Positions 7,264 through 12,576 of a DNA stretch of 12,576 bases are shown in pieces. The position numbers and the translations under genes were made by a program. The stretch's first letter is position 1, and each line of letters starts with the position of its first letter. The DNA lies in contig CALSCQ010000176.1 of assembly GCA_943704525.1 (NCBI GenBank), forward strand, positions 345 through 12,920. Direction: 5' to 3'. This stretch comes from Pigoraptor vietnamica. Lineage: Eukaryota; Opisthokonta; Filasterea. The notes below the pieces were generated by a model. It was not told the DNA's origin. It saw only the letters and a program-made list of their open reading frames with translations, and made no database searches.

Positions 7264-7584
7264 AGTGCCACCAGCATATTATGAAGAGAGCAAGATTAAA
7301 GCAAAAATTATTAGCACCATAAATATGCTGGTGGCACTGTGGCACATAATTGGACCAAGTCCGGTTAAAAAAACATAAAAAAGTAAATTTTACAAAAAAT
7401 TCGTTTTTTCACTTTTTTTCTTTTTTTTTCCCAACTTAGTGTTTTTAGTGTCTTGAGTGCCACCAGCATAATTTATGAAAGGGGGTTTTTTGGTTTTGAA
7501 AAGTTCCTCTCTCGATAGTATGAAAGGGTGGCACTAAATTTAGTTTTAGTGCCACCTTAGTGCCACCAGTGCCACCAGCATAAT
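7264..7584. repeat. Repeat module A: AGTGCCACC iterons and hairpins
   Basis: AGTGCCACC occurs at 7264, 7456, 7548, 7559 and 7568, and inverted (GGTGGCACT) at 7330 and 7527. The arms 7264-7280 and 7322-7338 are perfect 17-base reverse complements around a 41-base loop. The arms 7527-7538 and 7545-7556 pair over 12 bases around a six-base loop. GTGGCAC is tandemly repeated at 7331-7345. From 7330 on the layout matches module B with an offset of exactly 4005. Confidence 0.9.
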
Positions 7585-7643
7585 CTCTCTCCATAAGACG
7601 CTTATTATTGACGTTTCACACCATCCCGTGGTAAGGCAGATTG

Positions 7644-7666
7644 AGACAAAAATTGAATTTTTGTCT
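7644..7666. repeat. Perfect 23-bp palindrome containing the promoter core
   Basis: AGACAAAAATT (7644-7654) and AATTTTTGTCT (7656-7666) are exact reverse complements around a single g. The minus strand continues the shared TTTAAAGACAAAAA promoter core here, but no gene follows for 550 bases. Confidence 0.85.
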
Positions 7667-7742
7667 TTAAAAAACTCAAAAAACTGAAAAAAAAAAGAAA
7701 AAAAAGTTAAAAACAAAAAATTCAAAGTTTTCAAAAAAAAAA

Positions 7743-7777
7743 TTTTGTCTCTAACTTTCGCAAAGTTAAAGACAAAA
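7743..7777. repeat. 16-bp stem hairpin
   Basis: TTTTGTCTCTAACTTT (7743-7758) and AAAGTTAAAGACAAAA (7762-7777) pair at 15 of 16 positions around a CGC loop. The stem again contains the AAAGACAAAA core. It could act as a protein-binding site or terminator. Confidence 0.8.
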
Positions 7778-7863
7778 AAAATTTATGTATAAAAAACTAA
7801 ACTATGCAGACGAACGCACCAAAACGCATAAGAAAAAGTCTAAAAATATGGAGAGAGCTAAAG

Positions 7864-9684
7864 CTATTCAACCACTTTACGGGTAGTTAAGATTTTTTCA
7901 ATCCTTTCCAACATCTCCTCCCTCTTATCGCAGAAATCTTTCGGGAACTCGTATCCTCTCACACTCTTTGTTTTTTTATAGTAATCTCCAAAGTATTTTT
8001 TCATCCAGTGGCTCACGGCCGCCTCAGTGTATGATCTACCCAAATTTTCCGTCTTTCCAAACTCCAGACTGCGTTTGTAAATTTGATCCGATGTTTGGAG
8101 AGACCCACTGAACCAGTCCGGATTCATAATTATCATACGAATTGGTGTTGGCAGAGATTGCATCATCATTCTCAGCCTATAATCTGTCATTGGAACGTCT
8201 CTTGGGTCGAATTGGGAAAGGTCCAACCCTTTCAAATAATTGAAAAAATGTTGGATGGCAACATCATCATCAATGGCAGATGATAGTTTGTTATAATATT
8301 CCTTTCCTTTCACTGGTCCTTTCACATCAATAGGTGCAAATCTCCTATCATTTTCCTCCACCTTTACATTCAGCTCATTGTTTGTAGTAAATAAGTAATT
8401 GGCGTAGTCACCGCATTGGAACTTTTCTTTCCCCTTAAACTCCACTGAAAGCTCCGTCTTAGTAATGAGGTTCTTAATCTCGTCCGCTGCATCCCGTGCT
8501 CTGCCATTCATTTCGTCGGCAAAAATGGTGAGCTTTCCCATAAAATCACTGTTAAAATTGTTGAGCAGATCTTTCACGCCCCTCATCACAGTGGTGTATG
8601 GTTCGAAAAGACGTTTCATAATGTCAGTCAATCTATTCTTTCCAATGCCCTGAACTATACTGTAAAGAATGATGCACGCCTCCGTCTTTCTCCACGGCTT
8701 TTGGACGATATGGGCCAACCAAAAGATCAAGTATTTTCCAACGGTTTCGTTTCCACCAATGTAATGAAAGTGGTCGAGGAATGACTGAATTTTTTCATAC
8801 TCATATTCGCTATTCTCACTATCCCACATAAAGCCAGTGAACTGATTATAAACATCACGGCCACAAGTTCGTTTCGGATCGAAAACCATTTTAAGATACT
8901 TTTGCGAGTGGATGCTTTTCTGCCACAGCTCTGCAAACTGCTCCCAGTGCGGATAGTTCTTACTCATTTTCGTCCCAATTGATATACATTTACTGATGTG
9001 ACCACGTACATATTCAAGACGAAAGCAGTTGCCTCCCATATCAGTGATGAGCATATGAAACTTATTAAAGTAGAGGAAAGATCGGAGCTTACTAATTTTC
9101 GTAAAGTCTTTCTCCCTCACATACATTTCGAGGAGGGCCTTTTCTCTCTCCATCAATTCGTTCATCTTTTCCATCGAAAAACTATCATACTGATCCAAAT
9201 CGTCAATTGTGGAAAGACACTCCTTTTCCAGCATTAATTTGCGGGCATCTCTTACCACTCCCATCATTTCCTGAAAGAGCGTTGGATTGTCCGTTTTCAG
9301 CCAAAATAATACTGTTCCAATGGTCACGGAATTTGGTTTCATCATTTCGTACTGGTATGAGCAGACACCCTCATCATATTTGGATGGAGAAAGCTTACTA
9401 AACTCGTTCCAAACATCGAAAGAATATCCAGCATTCTTTAGTGCATATCCGCAGACGATCCAACTTTTTATATCCTCTGCTCTCTCCCTCGACACACCAG
9501 TTACAATTTTAATCATATCTGCCTCACTGAACTTTGGCAAATCTCTGATGCTTTCCTTTCCGTCTAATTTTGTCTCCTTTCTCTCGTAATCTGAGAGGAC
9601 TTTCTCGAATCCTTTCTGCCTTACTTGCCTTACCAACGTTTCGCCAAAGAACTGTTTCAACTTTGCAGCAATTGCCTCGCTCAT
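7864..9684 (-). CDS. SF3 (D5-like) replicative helicase with PriCT-2 region
   Basis: This 606-residue protein starts at ATG 9684. Residues about 72-133 match the primase C-terminal PriCT-2 pattern (GYALKNAGYSFDVW, then VTIGTVLFWLK). The superfamily 3 ATPase follows: Walker A QGIGKN (345-350, K349), Walker B LTIFADEMN (385-393, D390/E391), motif C FTTNNE (432-437) and an arginine-finger candidate at R447/R448 (ENDRRF). It would unwind element DNA as a hexamer. In related virophages and giant viruses this helicase is usually fused to an AEP primase; here that domain is the separate ORF just upstream, overlapping by ATGA in the -1 frame. The stop TAG shares its last two bases with the inverted repeat end of the neighbouring insert, so the extreme C-terminus may be altered. 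The frame is otherwise intact. Confidence 0.9.
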   Translation of the reverse strand: MSEAIAAKLKQFFGETLVRQVRQKGFEKVLSDYERKETKLDGKESIRDLPKFSEADMIKIVTGVSRERAEDIKSWIVCGYALKNAGYSFDVWNEFSKLSPSKYDEGVCSYQYEMMKPNSVTIGTVLFWLKTDNPTLFQEMMGVVRDARKLMLEKECLSTIDDLDQYDSFSMEKMNELMEREKALLEMYVREKDFTKISKLRSFLYFNKFHMLITDMGGNCFRLEYVRGHISKCISIGTKMSKNYPHWEQFAELWQKSIHSQKYLKMVFDPKRTCGRDVYNQFTGFMWDSENSEYEYEKIQSFLDHFHYIGGNETVGKYLIFWLAHIVQKPWRKTEACIILYSIVQGIGKNRLTDIMKRLFEPYTTVMRGVKDLLNNFNSDFMGKLTIFADEMNGRARDAADEIKNLITKTELSVEFKGKEKFQCGDYANYLFTTNNELNVKVEENDRRFAPIDVKGPVKGKEYYNKLSSAIDDDVAIQHFFNYLKGLDLSQFDPRDVPMTDYRLRMMMQSLPTPIRMIIMNPDWFSGSLQTSDQIYKRSLEFGKTENLGRSYTEAAVSHWMKKYFGDYYKKTKSVRGYEFPKDFCDKREEMLERIEKILTTRKVVE

Positions 9685-10193
9685 TGGAAAGATTGCATCT
9701 CCATCCCTCGGAATTTGGAAAAATCGTATGATACAGTGCGCACACCAGTATCAGTGCTCTCATCCTTATAATTTGTTGGAGGTGCAAAAACGATCGAGTC
9801 GTTGCTTTGCAGGTCGAAACCGTGCTGGGATAAGTGCGCAGTTTTGCTGAACTGTTCGTCGTACTTAAAATAATAGTGAAATCCTTTCCTCGTTTTCACG
9901 ACGAGATTACAGCATTCAGTGCACATTTTGGTAAGCTCAATTGCAGCTTTGTTGGTAGAACTATCAATATCAATTACAATAACATTACTGGGAGTGCCGC
10001 AGAGCACATAAAGACCGTTGTACTTGCTGGACCCCTCATTGATGAACTTTGGGTCTTTCCATCCGTTTTTTGCTGGAAAGGATGGTCTCTTTTTCCACTC
10101 GCCTTTCTCATTTTTCTCCAGCACAACGGAAACAGAACCGTACTTGATCTTATGTTTATTAAAAAACTCGACTGCACTCCTATCAAAGAACAT
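9681..10193 (-). CDS. AEP-type PrimPol domain protein (primase/polymerase)
   Basis: This 170-residue protein from ATG 10193 has the archaeo-eukaryotic primase fold signature: VIVIDID (D75 and D77), TRKGFHYYF (H106) and GFDLQSNDSIVFAPP (D127 region). These are the metal- and nucleotide-binding motifs of the bifunctional primase/polymerase family. It would prime DNA synthesis for the helicase next to it. It ends at TGA 9683-9681, inside the helicase ATG. In many relatives both domains form one chain, so this is either a natural split with coupled translation or the result of a frameshift in a fused gene. A strong promoter motif lies 38 bases upstream and probably drives both genes. Confidence 0.88.
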   Translation of the reverse strand: MFFDRSAVEFFNKHKIKYGSVSVVLEKNEKGEWKKRPSFPAKNGWKDPKFINEGSSKYNGLYVLCGTPSNVIVIDIDSSTNKAAIELTKMCTECCNLVVKTRKGFHYYFKYDEQFSKTAHLSQHGFDLQSNDSIVFAPPTNYKDESTDTGVRTVSYDFSKFRGMEMQSFQ

Positions 10194-10205
10194 TGTTGGT
10201 TGTTC

Positions 10206-10246
10206 CTATACCTTTCTGAAATATATTAATTTTTTGCCTTTAAATA
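10206..10246 (-). promoter_or_regulatory. Promoter module of the PrimPol-helicase operon
   Basis: On the minus strand TATTTAAAGGCAAAAA (10246-10231) is followed by TATAG (10210-10206), 13 bases before ATG 10193. The layout is the same as before the polymerase gene: upstream AT-rich motif, then TATAG, then an AAC-rich leader. Confidence 0.6.
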
Positions 10247-10292
10247 CCTTTTAATTTCTGAACAAAAAATTAAAAGCATATAAACAAATTTT

Positions 10293-10529
10293 TTAAAACA
10301 TATAAACAAATTTTAAATAACTATATGTTACATCAGTAACATCATTAACAGACGATTCTGATTGGTCATAATTTTTGTTACAATCAGTTGTAACACTCAC
10401 TACCGCTTTCTTTGGTCGACCTCTCCTTTTCACCTTTTGCTCTATACCCGCACCATCCCCAACAACTTTCTCACTCTTTATGCTCTTTCCCACAGCATTG
10501 TCAAGGCTTTCCACTATGAATTCCGACAT
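10293..10529 (-). CDS. Small AT-hook protein
   Basis: This 78-residue ORF uses ATG 10529; an ATG four codons upstream is possible, but a TATAG box (10538-10534) sits right before 10529 and favours this start. Residues about 33-41 read KRRGRPKKA, a classic AT-hook (RGRP core with basic flanks) that binds the minor groove of AT-rich DNA, fitting an AT-rich element. The rest is low-complexity, with Ser, Asp and Asn, and ends in a short hydrophobic stretch. It lies between the PrimPol operon and the tail-anchored protein. A role in DNA compaction or regulation is inference from the AT-hook alone. Confidence 0.6.
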   Translation of the reverse strand: MSEFIVESLDNAVGKSIKSEKVVGDGAGIEQKVKRRGRPKKAVVSVTTDCNKNYDQSESSVNDVTDVTYSYLKFVYMF

Positions 10530-10649
10530 TTTCCTATACAAAACTCAGTAAAAACGAATGGTTTCTTACACATAATCATATATAAAACTTTACATTTCAC
10601 ACTTATTTTTTAATATTTTTTTCTTTTTTTTCACTTTTTTCTCATTAAT

Positions 10650-11051
10650 TCAATCATCCTCATCATCATTATTGTTTATTTGAAAGTAACGAAGGAGGGC
10701 AAGAGCCAGGAGGGAGAATCCTATGACTCTTTTCTTATCAATACGCTGGTAAAATGGTAAGGATGATGAAGGATTTTCAATGTCTTTCCTATCAACAGTA
10801 TGACCATTTTCGATTTCACTGCGTAACTTTGCTAATAATTGCTCCTCTTTCACCCTTTCCTCCCTCTCTTTCACTGCTTGAGACCTCTTATCTCTTATGT
10901 TTTTCAAATGTAATAGCTGTTTCTGTGATGGCTTTTTCTTTTCTTTCACTGTTTTGCTGTCATTTAACTGTGACTCAACATACTCTACGTCTTTCTTTTG
11001 AATAGCGTGAGCATTGTCACAAACTGAAACACCATTATTGCTATCACTCAT
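10650..11051 (-). CDS. Tail-anchored coiled-coil hypothetical protein
   Basis: This 133-residue ORF is taken from ATG 11051; the frame is open to 11087 but the preceding residues are hydrophobic and less likely translated. The middle (about 47-83) is highly charged and helical (QKQLLHLKNIRDKRSQ..., KEREERVKEE), a likely coiled coil. Near the C-terminus VIGFSLLALALLRYF forms a single membrane segment followed by an acidic Asn/Asp tail. Proteins with a basic helical body and one C-terminal membrane segment are common among hypothetical genes of virophages and large DNA viruses, but I cannot assign a family. It is the gene closest to the element end. An ATTATA-like box directly precedes the ATG. 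Confidence 0.6.
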   Translation of the reverse strand: MSDSNNGVSVCDNAHAIQKKDVEYVESQLNDSKTVKEKKKPSQKQLLHLKNIRDKRSQAVKEREERVKEEQLLAKLRSEIENGHTVDRKDIENPSSSLPFYQRIDKKRVIGFSLLALALLRYFQINNNDDEDD

Positions 11052-11257
11052 ATTATAACTAACACTAACAAACAAAAAAAATAACACTCAAAACTAAAAA
11101 AAAAAATACACAACTAACTACCTTTCCCCATTTTACTCACTCATTCCACATCATTATTTTGCTGTAAGATGAAAGGAAAAAGACTGTTTATGGTACGTAC
11201 CAACTAACGGAACATTAAACAAACATAAAAATCATACTCAAAATGACAAAAAACTTT

Positions 11258-11589
11258 AGTGCCACCTCAAGTGCCACCACCATAAATGCTCTACGCAAAG
11301 TCACAGAAAGTCACAACCCACCATAAATATGCTGGGTGGCACTGTGGCACATAAAAGAGTTTAGTTCAGTTTAAAAAAGTTATAAAAATACAAAATCCCA
11401 ATTTTCACTTTTTCTCTTTTTTATTCTTTTTTTTCCCAACTTACTGTTTTTAGTGTCTTTAGTGCCACCAGCATAATTTATGAAAGGAGAACTTTTGGGA
11501 ATTGAAAGTACCTCTCTTGATAGTATGAAAGGGTGGCACTAAAACAAAATTTAGTGCCATCTTAGTGCCACCAGTGCCATTACCACACT
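11258..11589. repeat. Repeat module B: terminal AGTGCCACC iterons
   Basis: AGTGCCACC occurs at 11258, 11270, 11461 and 11564, with one-base or two-base variants at 11553 and 11573, and inverted at 11335 and 11532. A 27-base block at 11461-11487 is identical to 7456-7482. The hairpin around 11532-11561 keeps the geometry of module A. Positions 11335-11589 align with 7330-7584 without net gaps. It lies just inside the change to GC-rich DNA and so probably belongs to the element's terminal repeat. Confidence 0.88.
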
Positions 11590-11765
11590 TATGAAGGGAG
11601 AACGATTCAAATTTCATTACTCCCAGCATAATCTAATGTTAGTAACTTTAAGGTCCTCCATAAAACCAAATCAAGTAAAGATTTTTCCTTCCTTACCATA
11701 ACTATGGAGAGAATTTAATTTTAGCATCCCAGCACCACAATTATGAAGGGACGAAAACTCTCACT
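11590..11765. other. End of the AT-rich element, boundary to host DNA
   Basis: This stretch has no gene. It contains CTATGGAGAGA (11703-11713), resembling the end repeat of the insert at 7843-7865, and two ATGAAGGGA boxes (near 11591 and 11742). Base composition changes sharply between about 11755 and 11775. The exact insertion point cannot be fixed because the other end of the element is outside the window. Confidence 0.55.
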
Positions 11766-12166
11766 CAGGCCCGCGCAGCGGAGTCCGCCCACGGTCACGG
11801 TGTTACTGCCAAGGAAGATGACGGTAGTCGGCAGTCAGCTCCCACACGTGCACGGTACAAAGGGGCTGCGTGGCCGTCGGTACGTCAGTGCATTCTGCTT
11901 TAGTGCTCTACGGACTTTAGCGACAGCCCCGCCAAAATCCCCCAGAGCACTGCAGGCGCCCTTTTTTTAACAGTTCCAACACCCATTTCATTCGCACGTT
12001 GGGCAGGCGCAACTTTCACGCGTACTGGGCCAGTAGCGTCGTCGGTGGCCAGTCTGATCGCGTCGTCGAGGGCTCACGTGTCGGGGGGCCAGTCGCATTG
12101 TCGGGGCCAAAATCGCGTCGTTGGGGGCCGACCTCCGCCCGCCTCGCGACGAGCCGCGCCGAGACC
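11766..12166. other. GC-rich host DNA without a supported gene
   Basis: The stretch is strongly GC-rich. Open frames exist on both strands but look like composition artefacts (Gly/Arg- or Pro-rich). A short degenerate repeat with GGCCA and GTCG blocks is visible around 12030-12120. I see no RNA gene. Confidence 0.5.
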
Positions 12167-12576
12167 TCAACTGGCCGCGTCGCTGGGGGGCGCGACCCCC
12201 ATCGTCTCCATCGCCGCCACCATCTTGTGCTGCAGCATCAGCGCCGACCCCACCCGCACCACCGTTCCTCCCGCCTCGTCCACGTTTTCGTACCGCGCCA
12301 GCCTCCCCGTCCCGTGAAGCACATACACCGAGTTGAAGATCGCGACGTTCCCCGACCGCGTCTCCGACAGCACATTGTACGAGTAAAACGCAAACTGGCC
12401 CCCCGCTAGGCTCCTTCCCTCCGTCGCGTAACGGCTGCCATCGCCCGGCTCCAACCGCAACATCCTCGGCAGCGACGGCACCACGCGCTTCCTCCTCCAA
12501 TCGTTCGCCCCGACCCTCACGTCCACAAACACCACCAACGTCCACCACTCGTCGTTGTCCGTGTGACTCGACGACG
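12167..12576 (-). CDS. Host gene, 3' part, function unknown
   Basis: One minus-strand frame is open from the window edge (12576) to TGA 12169-12167, about 136 codons. It has no start inside that looks real, so it is the C-terminal part of a longer protein or a last exon. Its residue mix is protein-like (WWTLVVFVDV, GGQFAFYSYNV, VYVLHGTGRLARYENV), while the overlapping frames are Gly/Arg- or Pro-rich. The alternating hydrophobic segments suggest beta strands. I do not recognise a family. The gene points toward the element and ends about 400 bases before it. Confidence 0.5.
   Translation of the reverse strand, partial: SSSHTDNDEWWTLVVFVDVRVGANDWRRKRVVPSLPRMLRLEPGDGSRYATEGRSLAGGQFAFYSYNVLSETRSGNVAIFNSVYVLHGTGRLARYENVDEAGGTVVRVGSALMLQHKMVAAMETMGVAPPSDAAS

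Larger units (their letters stand above)
7168..7865. mobile_element. MITE-like non-coding insert with 23-bp perfect terminal inverted repeats
   Basis: Bases 7168-7190 (beginning AGCTTTAGCTCTCTCC) are the exact reverse complement of 7843-7865. Between them lie 652 bases without a credible gene, rich in iterons, hairpins and poly-A. The right end reaches into the helicase stop codon (7866-7864). No clean target-site duplication is visible: left flank GATTA, right flank ATTCA. The left part (7330-7584) matches the terminal region of the element at 11335-11589. It could be a non-autonomous mobile element, a relocated terminal repeat, or a long hairpin used as transcript end. Confidence 0.6.

Noticed and set aside
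7264-7584. CRISPR-like array
   Set aside because: Repeat units are nine bases, occur in both orientations and have irregular spacing; there is no unique-spacer pattern.
7648-7656. AAAAATTGA, the early promoter motif reported for the giant virus CroV
   Set aside because: One match on the plus strand with no plus-strand gene behind it; about one chance hit is expected in DNA this AT-rich.
7546-7734. Minus-strand ORF of 62 codons in the insert
   Set aside because: Its Phe- and Leu-rich sequence comes from poly-A/T runs; no promoter spacing or domain supports it.
11743-11970. Plus-strand ORF of 75 codons across the element/host boundary
   Set aside because: It crosses a composition break and is Arg/Pro-rich as expected by chance in GC-rich DNA.
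11988-12548. Minus-strand ORF of 186 codons in host DNA
   Set aside because: Gly/Arg/Ala-rich low-complexity product; the overlapping frame reaching the window edge looks far more like a protein.
1-12576. tRNA or rRNA genes
   Set aside because: No cloverleaf-like or conserved rRNA segment was recognised on either strand.

Overview
The window looks like one end of an AT-rich Polinton/Mavirus-type endogenous virophage or Polinton-like virus sitting in GC-rich DNA of a protist. Element rows are about 40% GC (25 of 60 in row 9001). The last ~800 bases reach 77% (46 of 60 in row 12121). The gene set (rve-type DDE integrase, protein-primed family B DNA polymerase, PrimPol plus SF3 helicase, D12-class adenine methyltransferase), a very GC-rich host and a TTAGGG-type telomere repeat together fit an EMALE-like provirophage of a Cafeteria-type flagellate. 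That species assignment is inference. No capsid, packaging ATPase or protease gene is visible. In related elements these would lie to the left, beyond base 1.

Layout, all genes on the minus strand, read right to left. 12576-12167: 3' part of a host gene. About 11770-12166: host DNA without a clear gene. About 11258-11765: terminal non-coding repeat region of the element (module B). 11051-10650: small tail-anchored coiled-coil protein. 10529-10293: small AT-hook protein. 10193-9681 and 9684-7864: PrimPol and SF3 helicase, overlapping by ATGA. 7865-7168: a ~700 bp non-coding insert with perfect 23-bp inverted ends that carries a second, collinear copy (module A) of the terminal repeat. 7092-6766: Cys-rich protein. 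6401-6051: adenine methyltransferase cut off by a telomere repeat. 6105-5908: a GC-richer short ORF, apparently filler DNA. 5829-5569: small zinc-binding protein. 5505-2141: protein-primed polymerase broken into three pieces by one frameshift and one TAA. 2134-1: integrase start, caught in an exact 1629-bp tandem duplication that fuses integrase to polymerase in frame.

Functionally this is the replication and integration half of the element: PrimPol/helicase, protein-primed polymerase and integrase. Several genes share an upstream TATTTAAAG[A/G]CAAAAA motif and most have a TATAG box close to the start codon, so they were probably one transcriptional regulon. The broken polymerase, the truncated methyltransferase and the duplication indicate a decaying copy, with the caveat that the duplication unit starts exactly at base 1 and so could be an assembly product.

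The most interesting signals are the paired non-coding modules A and B with identically spaced AGTGCCACC iterons and hairpins, the MITE-like ends of the insert around module A, the interstitial telomere repeat inside the methyltransferase, the apparently exonuclease-dead polymerase, and the chimeric integrase-polymerase reading frame.
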